DNA from: Methylocaldum sp. 14B
GTDB taxonomy: Bacteria; Pseudomonadota; Gammaproteobacteria; Methylococcales; Methylococcaceae
Length of the DNA: 64,000 nt
Assembly: GCF_002005105.1 (NCBI RefSeq)
Contig: NZ_MSCV01000024.1
Location: forward strand, 1-64,000
Direction: 5' to 3'
The notes under the pieces were generated by a model. That model was given only the letters and a program-made list of their open reading frames with translations, did no database searches and was not told the origin of the DNA. Below, piece by piece: positions 1 to 10,981 of this stretch. A program made the position numbers and the translations under genes. Position 1 is the first letter of the stretch; the number at the start of each line of letters is the position of its first letter.

Positions 1-1802
1 ACGCGCGCTTCTGCCCATAAAATTAAATGGGCAATCATGTTTCAATCCACTCCCGGCTATTAAGCCGGGAGATACACGATTTCATGACGCATTACGTGAC
101 GGCGAATTGGTTTCAATCCACTCCCGGCTATTAAGCCGGGAGATACGCATTTTGGAGTTACACGAGAAACGCATTAAGCGGGTTTCAATCCACTCCCGGC
201 TATTAAGCCGGGAGATACGATAGCGCTGTAATGCAGAAGGAACTAGCCGAGAAGTTTCAATCCACTCCCGGCTATTAAGCCGGGAGATACGCGGAGGAAT
301 CCGGAGCCACCGCGCCATCTCCGTGTTTCAATCCACTCCCGGCTATTAAGCCGGGAGATACTCGTATGGACTGGTTCCAACGGTTTTTTGGAACAAGTTT
401 CAATCCACTCCCGGCTATTAAGCCGGGAGATACAGTATTGCCAGCGGATTCTTATGCAGCGGCAGGATGTTTCAATCCACTCCCGGCTATTAAGCCGGGA
501 GATACCTCGCGCTTCAAGCTCGCGAGGCGATAGTTTTCTGTAGTTTCAATCCACTCCCGGCTATTAAGCCGGGAGATACTCGAGGATGGAGTTATACAAA
601 CAAGCATATCCAGTTTCAATCCACTCCCGGCTATTAAGCCGGGAGATACCGTTGATTGCTATGTCTCCGTCGTCGTTCCGATTGTTTCAATCCACTCCCG
701 GCTATTAAGCCGGGAGATACTTTCGATATTACAACAGCGTTCGATTATCCCTGAGAAGTTTCAATCCACTCCCGGCTATTAAGCCGGGAGATACCATCAC
801 GGTGTTCGTCGGAATCCATGCCGTGACGGGTTTCAATCCACTCCCGGCTATTAAGCCGGGAGATACTCCGTTCGGGACGCGGTAGCCCAGGACGTTGAGC
901 GGTTTCAATCCACTCCCGGCTATTAAGCCGGGAGATACGAAATCCGGGTTCGTGAACTGTTTTCCGTCCAGTGTTTCAATCCACTCCCGGCTATTAAGCC
1001 GGGAGATACCGCCAATCGACATAGGCCCATAGCCGAGGCACAGCGTTTCAATCCACTCCCGGCTATTAAGCCGGGAGATACCGATGTTGCCGAACAGGTT
1101 CTGAGCGTCGATTTCAGTTTCAATCCACTCCCGGCTATTAAGCCGGGAGATACCTGAGACCTGGTGTAGATAAATAGTGATCGTCCAGTTTCAATCCACT
1201 CCCGGCTATTAAGCCGGGAGATACGTCCGTAAAGTTCCACCACTCCGACTTGATTGTTGTTTCAATCCACTCCCGGCTATTAAGCCGGGAGATACGCGCC
1301 ACTCGAACGCCCGCGCGGTGTAATCTCCGATGTTTCAATCCACTCCCGGCTATTAAGCCGGGAGATACATCTTCCCAGGGTGACTCGTCGATACCGCAAA
1401 GCCGGTTTCAATCCACTCCCGGCTATTAAGCCGGGAGATACCCGCTGTACGCGACGATCTCGCCGACCGGCTCGAGTTTCAATCCACTCCCGGCTATTAA
1501 GCCGGGAGATACATGATTGGACTGGCCGTGTACACTGATTACGCGGGTTTCAATCCACTCCCGGCTATTAAGCCGGGAGATACCAGGCCGAACCCGTAGG
1601 CGAACCGCAGCGGGTCTTGAGTTTCAATCCACTCCCGGCTATTAAGCCGGGAGATACAGCACTTAAACACTAAGCATTCAAAATTGATTTGGAGTTTCAA
1701 TCCACTCCCGGCTATTAAGCCGGGAGATACCGCTTATTTTCCCGCAGCTCGAAGGAATTGGCGAAGTTTCAATCCACTCCCGGCTATTAAGCCGGGAGAT
1801 AC
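1..1802 (-). CRISPR. Type I-C CRISPR array, 25 repeats, continues past the left edge
   Basis: I count 25 copies of one 37-bp repeat, first at 39-75 and last at 1766-1802, all apparently identical. They are separated by 24 complete spacers of 33-37 bp; bases 1-38 belong to a spacer at the window edge. On the minus strand each repeat reads GTAT, then a 9-bp stem CTCCCGGCT / AGCCGGGAG closed by a TAAT loop, then TGGATTGAAAC. The last 11 bases match the 5' handle expected in type I-C crRNAs. The handle and the adjacent cas2 place transcription on the minus strand, with the leader at about 1803-1992. No degenerate terminal repeat is seen, so the trailer lies outside the window. Confidence 0.99.
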
Positions 1803-1992
1803 AGCCTTTCGGCAAAGCAAGAATAAATCAGGAAAAAACGGCAGGAAAGCGCGAACGGGAGGACCGGGAGTGTCAAAGCCGGAAGAAATTTTGAATTCTT
1901 GGCAACGAAAGGGAATAAAGTCATAAGTTTATGGTCTGCGCGAATGTCCCGGCATTTTGCCATTGCTTCCAGTTCGCGCATCGGCAGAGCAC
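1803..1992 (-). promoter_or_regulatory. CRISPR leader region
   Basis: This is the 190-bp non-coding gap between the cas2 stop codon and the first leader-side repeat. Its position and the repeat orientation make it the leader, where a promoter and new-spacer integration are expected. A TTGACA hexamer occurs on the minus strand at 1877-1872, but I see no convincing -10 box at the right distance. Confidence 0.6.
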
Positions 1993-3321
<1,329 letters not shown>

Positions 3322-3325
<4 letters not shown>

Positions 3326-3963
3326 ACGGCGTCCTCTTCAGGCTGGAACAGACCGGCTGCCAATTTCGATACATGGGCAACCGCCCGCAGAAGCTCCGGT
3401 TCGCATATCGTCTTGAGAGAGCATTCCCCGCAACGCCGTGAGTCCTCGATAGGAGGTGGGCTGACGCCTGCGGCAAGCATCGAGCGAATTGCTGAGGCCG
3501 TCTCTTTCACCAGCGAGCGAAGGGAATCGTCGATAATCACTTCGCGCCGTCGTCGCGATTTTTGGTGAAAGATCGCTCCCTTGGGCGCGAGTTTGCCGGT
3601 TATTTCTTCCACGCACATGGCTTGAGCTGCGAGCTGCAGGTCATCGTTTAGCCAGCGCCGTTTGGGACCGTGCTTGTATTCCACGGGATAAATCGTTCCG
3701 TCATCTCGAAACTCCAGTACGTCGCATTTCCCGGTCAGCCCCAAGCGATCCGACCAAACGGGTACCGCATACTCGACCCGGACATCGGCTTTGTGTTCAT
3801 AGCCGGCGTTATCGACCCGTTCGTGTTCCCGCGATCCGCTCACGGTATGCACGTTGTCCGTGAACTCGCCCTCACCGTGAATGAGGAAGCAGCGCCGCGC
3901 GCAATAGGCGTATTGGTTGAGAGCGGAGAGGGGGATGAGATCAGGTGGTTTTGTGTCGGTCAT
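3322..3963 (-). CDS. cas4: CRISPR-associated exonuclease Cas4
   Basis: A 213-residue RecB-family nuclease that trims prespacers and helps select the PAM. Features seen: an early cysteine in YAYCARRCF (near residue 21), the nuclease motif [10 protein letters not shown] in mid-protein with the catalytic Lys, and a C-terminal CGEC...C cluster near residue 180 that completes the iron-sulfur ligands. It shares 4-bp ATGA-type overlaps with cas7 upstream and cas1 downstream, which marks a tightly coupled adaptation block. Confidence 0.97.
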
Positions 3964-4955
3964 TGCTTGACCAACGCCCCGCGTTCAGCGTCCCACATCC
4001 AGAGTTCTACACCGGCGGGGATCCTATCTGCGCGGACATTGATTTCGTAATCGTTGAAGCGACGGGGCGATGCCGTCTCAAGTTGTTTCTTCAGCCAAAT
4101 CTCGATTACTTTGCCTTCCTCCGGGGTCCTGCCAATATCCAGCAGCTTGTGAGCGGGAGCGCAACCGAGCATCGCTTGGCGTTTGCGCTGTTCCAGATTC
4201 GAATCGGTGCCGACATGCTTGAACACGTAAAGGCCGCGACACGACATAAAACCCTTGCTGGCGGAACGGTCATGGTCGTACATATTGGCGAGCGCCTCCC
4301 AAAACAAGGCCAAATCGTCGTCGCCGAAGCCTGTATCTTGGGCTAGATTGGCGCTGATGAAACCCTTGGCAGCATAGAGACCATAGGGAATCAGGTTTTT
4401 GCGGCCCATGGTGCGGAGTTTGTCTTCGGGCTGTTCTTCCTCCCACTGCTGAAATTCCGCCGACGTTTTTGCGCCTTTGACGTCCTCGGCAACGGCCATG
4501 CGCGTAATGGAAATATCCAGCGGCAGGACCGGGTCGAGCGATCGGGCGAAAGTGAATTGGACCGGGCCGCGTACCTGACCAGCGTTAGTGCCGGTGCTCA
4601 TTACGGCGCCGAATGTGCGTACGTCGAAAAAGCTTTGGCACATCCATTTCCTAGCTTCGCCGACCTTTTTCTTGGACGCTCCTTTTTCCGGGATACCCCC
4701 GGTTTCTTCATGCGCCTTAAGTATCGGCCGGTTCATATTGGTGGCATGCTCCACCAGAATGGCGTTGGGCATCTGGTTATTTCGCGCTATCTGTACATAG
4801 TTCCGCACCCGCCGTTTCAAAGCGACATCCGAAACCAGTCCTCGCATATCTTCGGGATCGATCCTGGGCGCATTGCCCGCATCCGGGTCGCCGTTGGGGT
4901 TGCCGTTTTCGCAGTCGAACAGAAACAGGAATTCGTAACGGTTTACGATAGCCAT
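3960..4955 (-). CDS. cas7: Type I-C Cascade backbone protein Cas7 (Csd2)
   Basis: The 331-residue protein opens with the Csd2 signature [20 protein letters not shown] and contains the [13 protein letters not shown] segment, typical of the crRNA-binding backbone subunit. Multiple copies coat the spacer part of the crRNA. At 331 residues it is somewhat longer than the roughly 280-300 residues I associate with the family; part of the extra length seems to lie around residues 75-95, a Lys/Glu-rich loop. It follows cas8c after a 24-bp gap and overlaps cas4. Confidence 0.97.
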   Translation of the reverse strand: MAIVNRYEFLFLFDCENGNPNGDPDAGNAPRIDPEDMRGLVSDVALKRRVRNYVQIARNNQMPNAILVEHATNMNRPILKAHEETGGIPEKGASKKKVGEARKWMCQSFFDVRTFGAVMSTGTNAGQVRGPVQFTFARSLDPVLPLDISITRMAVAEDVKGAKTSAEFQQWEEEQPEDKLRTMGRKNLIPYGLYAAKGFISANLAQDTGFGDDDLALFWEALANMYDHDRSASKGFMSCRGLYVFKHVGTDSNLEQRKRQAMLGCAPAHKLLDIGRTPEEGKVIEIWLKKQLETASPRRFNDYEINVRADRIPAGVELWMWDAERGALVKQ

Positions 4956-4979
4956 AGTCCGTGATCCTTGTCGTTGTTG

Positions 4980-6731
4980 TTAGTCTTGTGATTCGGGTGA
5001 AGTGCTTTGATCAGTCTCTATGCCTGAATTTCTATTGCCATTGCCTTTGCCGGCATTCAATGCGGCGAGCTGCTGGTAATAACCGAGGGCGAACAGGCTT
5101 TGATTTTCCAAGGTCAAGGTGCCTGGAATTTGGTCGCGAATCCGGCTCATTACGTCGGCGATCTGGTTTTCGTACCACCACGCCAAGCCTCCCTCCAGCT
5201 TGCTTAAATGATTTTTGGCGTTCGCGGCCAATCGTCCCAATACCAGTCCCGGCGTTTGGCTGGCGGCCGTGTAGTAGCGTTGCACGACACCGGCGCCGAC
5301 ATCGCCCAGAGCGGCTCGTTGCAGTCTAGCGAAGACGGCCAGCAAACGGCCGCAGTGATAGGCGGAGTTTGGATGTTCCGGATTCAAATATGCGCTCATG
5401 GCTCGATCTCCTTGTCGGATGTGAAAGGCTTTCAAGAGACCCATGCGGGGATGGGATGCGAGGTTGTGGTTGATGACGTCGATGCGGGCGCGCAGAACCG
5501 CTTGCGCCAAAGCGAAGGTTGGAATCGGCGCGCCGGTTATCGCCGCTCGCCAAAGCTGTTGGAGCCAGGGCGAAGGTAAATCCTTGAGATCGCGGACCAA
5601 GCTTCCGGCTACAGCGAGAAACTTGGGCGATTTGGCCACGCTTTTGCCATCGCGGGTAACGATGGCCAAGTCATCGAACCAATTACCAACACGCTCAGTA
5701 AGCTCCTCGAAACAGCCCTGCATTACGTCCCGCACCATGACTCTGCCGGCTTGGCCGGATAGCATCAGGGCGACATAACGATTGTTGGCAAGGTCGGGGG
5801 GGCGCTTGCCCTCGCGGATGGCTTCTAGCAGATCGCGGGCCAGGGCTTCGGCGCCTGCGGCGGTCAGTTCCGGTGCTTCGGTTATCCAGCTGAGCGGATT
5901 CTCTTCATCAGGTAGTTCGGGAGTCTCGGTGTACCAATAGACGGCAAGAGTGTTGGCGAGTTTGACGCTCTTTTTGGCGATGAGCTGTTTGAGGGTTTCC
6001 GTGTAGGCCGTTGCGATTTCCTCGGACATGGCGGCGTTGGCCGATTGATCCAGTCCGTAGGATTGAAATGCGGCTTTGTCGAAACCCACCAGGACGTCAC
6101 CGGCAGGGAGACCCCCTACGCTTGCCAAGCCGCTGATTTTGGGATGAGTAGGGGCTGGCTCGATCAGTTCCCCGGTAACGAGACAGCGCATCGGCGATGC
6201 TTTTCTACCTTTTGCGGTTCGTAGGCCCGAGCGGAATGTCCGCCACCAGTTCCGCCATTCGTCTCGTTCTAAGGGAGTGATGGAGTCGATACGCAGCGTT
6301 GCGGTTTCGGTGAACTTGGCTTTAGCTCCGCGCAGTTCTTCCCGAATTGCTGCCAGCGCCTCGGGATTTTCTAGAAGGCTCGCCGCAACAGTCAAATACG
6401 GCGCATGCTCCGCGGCCTGCTTAAGTAGATGAATGAAATACGCGTGCTTTGCTTCGAACTTGGCTTTCTCTTTTTCGTCGGCTTTCGGATCAAGATACAG
6501 AGCGACAGTAGGGAGTCCTTCGATCAGGAAATGACTGCGTACCTCACCGCCGCCGACCAATTCGGGTTGGGTCAGATTCGGGCAGGAAGAAAATGTACGG
6601 CCTCTGCCTTCGCCTAAAGAGACCAGCCCGGTAAATTGCCCTTCGCTCGTGCAGGTAATCAGCCATTTGACGGTCTTTTCGGAAAAGCCTGGCTCGGAGT
6701 TACCGGCTTGCTTAAGAACCGAATCAAGCAT
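4980..6731 (-). CDS. cas8c: Type I-C Cascade large subunit Cas8c (Csd1)
   Basis: A 583-residue protein at the position of the large subunit between cas5c and cas7, of normal Csd1 length. Cas8c recognises the PAM, and in I-C systems an internal start within it can yield the small subunit. The segments CLVTGE, near residue 185, and YHCGRLLA, in the last third, agree with Csd1 proteins. The start codon lies 8 bp inside the end of cas5c. The last 30 or so residues are rich in Gly, Asn and Ser and look disordered. Confidence 0.95.
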   Translation of the reverse strand: MLDSVLKQAGNSEPGFSEKTVKWLITCTSEGQFTGLVSLGEGRGRTFSSCPNLTQPELVGGGEVRSHFLIEGLPTVALYLDPKADEKEKAKFEAKHAYFIHLLKQAAEHAPYLTVAASLLENPEALAAIREELRGAKAKFTETATLRIDSITPLERDEWRNWWRTFRSGLRTAKGRKASPMRCLVTGELIEPAPTHPKISGLASVGGLPAGDVLVGFDKAAFQSYGLDQSANAAMSEEIATAYTETLKQLIAKKSVKLANTLAVYWYTETPELPDEENPLSWITEAPELTAAGAEALARDLLEAIREGKRPPDLANNRYVALMLSGQAGRVMVRDVMQGCFEELTERVGNWFDDLAIVTRDGKSVAKSPKFLAVAGSLVRDLKDLPSPWLQQLWRAAITGAPIPTFALAQAVLRARIDVINHNLASHPRMGLLKAFHIRQGDRAMSAYLNPEHPNSAYHCGRLLAVFARLQRAALGDVGAGVVQRYYTAASQTPGLVLGRLAANAKNHLSKLEGGLAWWYENQIADVMSRIRDQIPGTLTLENQSLFALGYYQQLAALNAGKGNGNRNSGIETDQSTSPESQD

Positions 6732-7461
6732 GTCCGGCTTCCTCGTTCTTACGGACTTCGGAACTGTTATAGGGCGGAATTTCGATCACTCCGCGTGACA
6801 TTCGAGCGTGGAATACGCTGATGGAGGGTTTTCCGAAAGAATCGTTGGCAAGATTCAAGTCGAATACGTCATACAGCATCCAACCCAAATCCAAATCGAG
6901 GCCGATTGCTGGTTTCCGCGGAGAGGTCTCGTCGACGGGTTCGAAATAAGCCGGGAATTCGCGGCAGCCGAAATAGGGCTGGTAAAAGCATTTGCCGGTT
7001 CGTGCACGGCGGGCGAATTGTTCGTCGAGTTCGCGAATGTCGTGGGTTTCGTGTCGTAACCGAATATGGGCGTGAATCCGGTAGCGCACGTCTTGAAGCG
7101 CCATGGTTTGCCTTTGTGTGCGCCCTTTCTGATCGGTGCCGAGGGAGTCCCGATCGCCGTCCGCCCACAATGGTTCGGGTTCCTCTCTTCGTTCCATCCA
7201 TGCCCACAGCGTGCGTTCGCTGGGAGCTTTGTCTTTTACTTCATTGCGGCGCAGAGCGACGTATTTCGGAAATGCCAAAACTTCTACCCGCTCTATTTGC
7301 CAGTAGAACCCGTAACTCCGTTTGAAATAAATCGCGTCGAAGATGCCGCGGGCGGCGGACGGCGTAATGACGGGGTAACTGAAGCGCTCGACCTTCATTT
7401 CCGGCCTGGTGAAGCAAGCGAAATCGCCCCACACTTCCAAGCAGTGCGTTTGTCCACGCAT
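6724..7461 (-). CDS. cas5c: Type I-C Cas5c (Cas5d), crRNA-processing endonuclease
   Basis: A RAMP-fold protein of about 245 residues. In type I-C, Cas5c cuts the precursor crRNA at the base of the repeat hairpin and stays on the 5' handle. No cas6 gene is present here, as expected. The N-terminus GDFACFTRPEMKVERFSYPV, followed by SAARGIFDAI, is diagnostic. I chose the ATG at 7461 because a G-rich ribosome-binding site sits 7-8 bases upstream. The in-frame TTG at 7497 and ATG at 7482 lack one and would add residues unlike the family. Confidence 0.95.
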   Translation of the reverse strand: MRGQTHCLEVWGDFACFTRPEMKVERFSYPVITPSAARGIFDAIYFKRSYGFYWQIERVEVLAFPKYVALRRNEVKDKAPSERTLWAWMERREEPEPLWADGDRDSLGTDQKGRTQRQTMALQDVRYRIHAHIRLRHETHDIRELDEQFARRARTGKCFYQPYFGCREFPAYFEPVDETSPRKPAIGLDLDLGWMLYDVFDLNLANDSFGKPSISVFHARMSRGVIEIPPYNSSEVRKNEEAGHA

Positions 7462-7561
7462 GAGTAATCCCCCCTTTGTCATAATTCGAACGAGCAATGC
7501 ACTCGATCAATTGTAGTAGTGAGTCTTATTCGGCGGCTGATGACTGATTTAATCGCATGGT

Positions 7562-9874
7562 TCATGCAATCCACAAATTCAAGCTTTCCGGCGGCATGAA
7601 ACCCAATTGCGGATGATAGTGCTCGGATTTCGCGGCGATATACCATTCTTCTTGTCGCCCCCGTCGCCCTTTTTTCAGAGTCTGAACTTCCAACAGACTG
7701 TCCCATACCGGGCTACCAGATTCGGGGCGAAACAGGCTGACAGCGAGCGGTCGTGCCTTTCTGATGAACTCTCCGGTTAATCCGGTTTCTTCCGCCATCC
7801 GGAGGAGTTCTTCGAACAAGGCCATTTCTCCCTGGTAGGGCACTATTACGTTAATGGCATCCTGTTCGATCAGGCGGTAAGTGCGAGCAACATCCGGAAA
7901 GGAGCCTTCCCGGACATATTGGAGGAGTTCCTCCGTTTTTTTCGAAGCCTCCGGTTTTCCGATGTCGTAAAGCTCCCGATAGTAGGCCGTGATGAAATCG
8001 GGGTTATCCAATGTCATGCCTTCCGGCCCGAACCGCTGTAACAGCATCTTGGTGATTTGCGCAGCTTGGCGGTAACCGCCCGGTGGATAGTTTTCGTCTT
8101 CGGGCATGAATATCCGCAGCTCTCCCAAATCGACGAGTCTTCCCTCTCGGTTGCAACGGCCTTCAGCTTGGATGATAGCTTCGAGCGGGCCATAAGCGCG
8201 AAAAACCGATGGGAAGTCCAGGTCCACACCGGCTTCCACGCATTGGGTGGCGATCAGGCGTACTGGTTTATCCGTGGCAAGCCGTTCACGGATATCCGCC
8301 AACAACACTTGCCGGTGCGCAGGGCAAAGATTTGTGGAAAGGTGAAAGGTATTCGGATCGTCGAACTCTTCCCAAAGCTTACGCGCGTGACGCTTGAGAT
8401 TGACGATGCACAGGATTTGCTGTTTTTCACGGATTTGCTCGGCCAATTCCGGCCAAACTACGGGCTGGCTTGGATCAGCCCATATTCTTTTAACTCGCTG
8501 CATCGGTGTAAATAGGCGCTCCGGTGCCGGAACGACTTTTTGAGGCTGCCAGTCCGCTGGCGCATGCGTTCGAACATGGGCGTGCAAATGCTCGAACGCC
8601 GGCTGCGTTGCCGTCGCGAACACGACGCTGCTCTTATGGGCGTGAGCCAAGTGAGTAAGCGTCGCCAGCGTCGGTACTGCCAGCGGCGCGGGCAGCGTTT
8701 GGACCTCGTCAAACAGAATCACGGACCGGGGCAGGCGGTGAAGCTTGCGGCAGGCGGACGGCCGGTTCGAAAACAATGATTCCAACATCTGCACGCTGGT
8801 CGTAACGATGATCGGCGCATCCCAGTTCTCCGAGAGTTGTCGCCGTCGGCGTTCGTCGGAGTCACCAAATTCCCCCTCCGCATCGGACCCGCACTCTTCC
8901 TTCCCCAAACCGGCCAGCGAGTGATGTTCCAAGACATAGTCGGTACCGAAGTGCGGTTCGAACAGACTTCGGTAAATGGCAGCCGTCTGTTCGATGATCG
9001 AGAGATACGGGATGACGACGACCACCCGTCGTAATTCGTATTTCGCAGCATGCGCCAGGGCGAAGGCGAGCATGGCGAGGGTTTTTCCGCTGCCGGTCGG
9101 TGCCGTCAGTGTGAATAGCCCCGGCGGATGTTCCGCGGCGCTCAGGCAGTCGTCGCGCAGCCATTGTTGGACTTTTGCCACTCCGGGATCGGCCTTCGAA
9201 CTGCGGCCGAGTTTGTCGATATGGGCCAGCAGAATTTCCAGCGCATCGCTAGCTTGCAACTTCGGCCCGTCCGGCCGGTGGCGCTTGCCGTCCGGTCCGC
9301 CTTGGAAATGTGCTTCGGTGTCGAGGAAATCGGCATCGACCAGGGCGGAGAACAGCAGGCGAATGTCGAGCATAAGATCGAAGCCCGATCTGATTTCCGT
9401 TCCACAGACAGTTTTCTCGGGCTTTGCCGGAGTCAGACCGTCGGCGAGGAGGCGTGATTTGAGGGTTGCCAGATCCGTTTCACTCAAACTGAGTTGTTGG
9501 GGATGGCTTTGAACGAGCTTGGTCGGGTTTAGTTTCGCCAACTCGGACCCGCGCAAGTATTGCAGGCCAATGTGATGACCTTGAATCGCCAGCGCCGCAG
9601 CGACGGCTTGATAGTCCTTTTGTAGCGCCAGCCAAGCACCTATCGACCAGTGATCCAGTCCATGGTCCTTTCCTTCAAGCCGTGCCTGAAACCGATCGCC
9701 ATATTTCCCGAGGTCGTGCAAGAGCCCGGCAAGGCCGGCTTCGTCCGCGAAGCTGGAAGCTTCCGCGAATTTTCCTGCGAGTTTCGAAACGTCCCGCAAA
9801 TGCTCTGCTAGTGGATGCTTGGATCCGGCCTTGTTATCGCTGTGTGCATAGTAGATCACCGCACCTCCATACAT
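7562..9874 (-). CDS. cas3: CRISPR-associated nuclease-helicase Cas3 (HD + SF2 helicase)
   Basis: A 770-residue protein. The N-terminal HD nuclease domain shows HPLAEHLRDV near residue 20 and GLLHDLGKYGDRF near residue 50. The SF2 helicase begins with Walker A TAPTGSGKTL near residue 250 and continues with the DExx box ILFDEVQTLP near residue 390. Cas3 is recruited by Cascade and degrades target DNA processively. It leads the operon; a 100-bp gap separates it from cas5c. A GTG at 9859 behind GGAGGT gives an alternative start beginning VIYYAHS. Confidence 0.97.
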   Translation of the reverse strand: MYGGAVIYYAHSDNKAGSKHPLAEHLRDVSKLAGKFAEASSFADEAGLAGLLHDLGKYGDRFQARLEGKDHGLDHWSIGAWLALQKDYQAVAAALAIQGHHIGLQYLRGSELAKLNPTKLVQSHPQQLSLSETDLATLKSRLLADGLTPAKPEKTVCGTEIRSGFDLMLDIRLLFSALVDADFLDTEAHFQGGPDGKRHRPDGPKLQASDALEILLAHIDKLGRSSKADPGVAKVQQWLRDDCLSAAEHPPGLFTLTAPTGSGKTLAMLAFALAHAAKYELRRVVVVIPYLSIIEQTAAIYRSLFEPHFGTDYVLEHHSLAGLGKEECGSDAEGEFGDSDERRRRQLSENWDAPIIVTTSVQMLESLFSNRPSACRKLHRLPRSVILFDEVQTLPAPLAVPTLATLTHLAHAHKSSVVFATATQPAFEHLHAHVRTHAPADWQPQKVVPAPERLFTPMQRVKRIWADPSQPVVWPELAEQIREKQQILCIVNLKRHARKLWEEFDDPNTFHLSTNLCPAHRQVLLADIRERLATDKPVRLIATQCVEAGVDLDFPSVFRAYGPLEAIIQAEGRCNREGRLVDLGELRIFMPEDENYPPGGYRQAAQITKMLLQRFGPEGMTLDNPDFITAYYRELYDIGKPEASKKTEELLQYVREGSFPDVARTYRLIEQDAINVIVPYQGEMALFEELLRMAEETGLTGEFIRKARPLAVSLFRPESGSPVWDSLLEVQTLKKGRRGRQEEWYIAAKSEHYHPQLGFMPPESLNLWIA

Positions 9875-9936
9875 TTACATGGACTCCAATAAGGGATTTG
9901 GGCCTTTTACATCGTCTTCGGGCAATGTGATTTCCT

Positions 9937-10359
9937 TCAGCCCGCCAAACCGAAAACTTTGAGATAACCTTCCCGCGCATACTCGGCGATCTTCTCGTCG
10001 GCGGTCATCAGATGCAGCCCCTTGACTCGCGCAATAGCGATAAGAAAACGATCAGCGGGATCGCCGTGGATCGATCCGGGAAGCTGGGTGCTTTCCACCG
10101 CGCTTTCGGCATCCAGAGGCAGTGATCGAAGCCCCGGTAGAGCCGTTGCGTGCTCGACCCAAACATTGAACGCCGCCGAGAGCGTAAGTCTGCGTTTGTT
10201 CTGCAACATGCCGATTTCCCAAATGGAAATCGTGGAAACGAATAGTCTCGACTGTCGGCGCATGGCTTCGATATGTGCGACCGCATCCGCCGGCAAGCGC
10301 TCGGAATTGCCTTCCGCGTACCAAAGCCACGCGTGGGTATCCAGCAACAGTCCGTTCAT
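9937..10359 (-). CDS. PIN-domain toxin, VapC family
   Basis: A 140-residue PIN-domain ribonuclease. The opening LLLDTHAWLWY carries the first catalytic Asp, SIWEIGML supplies the conserved Glu, and GDPADRFLIAIA contains the later Asp residues. Its start overlaps the upstream antitoxin gene by 4 bp, the usual translational coupling. It lies on the same strand as cas3 and 62 bp before it. PIN toxins of this clade cleave RNA; the target cannot be told from sequence. Confidence 0.93.
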   Translation of the reverse strand: MNGLLLDTHAWLWYAEGNSERLPADAVAHIEAMRRQSRLFVSTISIWEIGMLQNKRRLTLSAAFNVWVEHATALPGLRSLPLDAESAVESTQLPGSIHGDPADRFLIAIARVKGLHLMTADEKIAEYAREGYLKVFGLAG

Positions 10360-10652
10360 TTATTTGCCCGGCATCCATCGTTGGGTTGTCCACCCGGCGC
10401 GAGATCACGGTAGAGATCATCCTCGTCGCCCGTTAACGCGCTCCAGGGTTCGTCGATAGGGGAAACGACATCGCCCAGAACGGTGACCGTGCCTTTCATG
10501 TAACCGAATTGGGTTTCCGACGGTTCTTCGATCGGTACCAGTTTGGCAATCGGTTTGCCTCGCTTGGTGATGACGACGGGCTCATGGGTTTTGCTGACCT
10601 CGTCCATCAGTTTCAAACATTTGGCTTTGAATTCCGCTGCGGTGATTTCCAT
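10356..10652 (-). CDS. Antitoxin of the Phd/YefM type paired with the PIN toxin
   Basis: A 98-residue protein. The N-terminal 50 residues (EITAAEFKAKCLKLMDEV, then VVITKRGKPIAKLVP) are a Phd/YefM DNA-binding domain. The acidic C-terminal half would wrap and inhibit the toxin. It precedes and overlaps the toxin gene. A palindrome just upstream of its start codon is the likely autoregulatory operator. Confidence 0.92.
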   Translation of the reverse strand: MEITAAEFKAKCLKLMDEVSKTHEPVVITKRGKPIAKLVPIEEPSETQFGYMKGTVTVLGDVVSPIDEPWSALTGDEDDLYRDLAPGGQPNDGCRANK

Positions 10653-10663
10653 GATTGATACCT

Positions 10664-10700
10664 CGATACTATATGACCAGTTAATATGGTCATTGTATCG
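10664..10700 (-). promoter_or_regulatory. Palindromic operator of the toxin-antitoxin operon
   Basis: Inverted repeat ATGACCA (10673-10679) / TGGTCAT (10687-10693) lies within an outer repeat CGATAC (10664-10669) / GTATCG (10695-10700). It begins 12 bp upstream of the antitoxin start codon, where Phd-type antitoxins bind to repress their own operon. The nested arms suggest two cooperating antitoxin dimers. Confidence 0.7.
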
Positions 10701-10743
10701 AATTCTCGGCTTGGTATTTATCGTGCCGTTCCGTGCTTGTTTC

Positions 10744-10935
10744 TTAGTTCAAGCTGCTGAGTTTGATACCGCGTCGGATGTACGTCGGAATATCGTAGTT
10801 GACGCGCGCCGAAGCATCCGGCGTTTGGCGGGATAACGGGCTCGGCTGTAAAGGACAGGCGGGATGGCTGGTGGCGGAGCTTGCAGAAGCCCGAGCGTTC
10901 CGGATTTTGCGGATGGAAGAGAAGACGTTGAACAT
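10744..10935 (-). CDS. Small hypothetical protein, 63 residues, FtsZ-tail-like C-terminus
   Basis: I do not recognise a family. Support for a real gene: a good ribosome-binding site (GGAG, 8 bases before the ATG), the same strand as the WYL gene 90 bp upstream, and a structured leader. The N-terminal 15 residues (MFNVFSSIRKIRNAR) could form a short basic amphipathic helix, the middle is Ser/Pro-rich and probably disordered, and the last 18 residues are NYDIPTYIRRGIKLSSLN. The core DIPTYIRR resembles the conserved FtsZ C-terminal peptide (DIPAFLRK in E. coli), the docking site for FtsA, ZipA, MinC and SlmA. A chance ORF remains possible. Confidence 0.4.
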   Translation of the reverse strand: MFNVFSSIRKIRNARASASSATSHPACPLQPSPLSRQTPDASARVNYDIPTYIRRGIKLSSLN

Positions 10936-10939
10936 GATC

Positions 10940-10970
10940 GTATCTCCGATGGGTGTAACGACGGAGATAC
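10940..10970 (-). promoter_or_regulatory. Inverted repeat over the ribosome-binding site of the small ORF
   Basis: GTATCTCCG (10940-10948) and CGGAGATAC (10962-10970) are perfect 9-bp arms, 22 bp centre to centre. In the minus-strand transcript the second arm contains the GGAG ribosome-binding site of the 63-codon ORF, so a hairpin would hide it. As DNA the spacing of two helical turns also suits a dimeric repressor. Confidence 0.5.
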
Positions 10971-10981
10971 TCTACGACAGG

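Noticed and set aside
82..1926. Short ORFs with a repeated SRLNSREWIET / SPGLIAGSGLK pattern
   Set aside because: They are translations of the CRISPR repeats. The periodicity of about 72 bp is that of the array, and no ribosome-binding sites or real domains are present.
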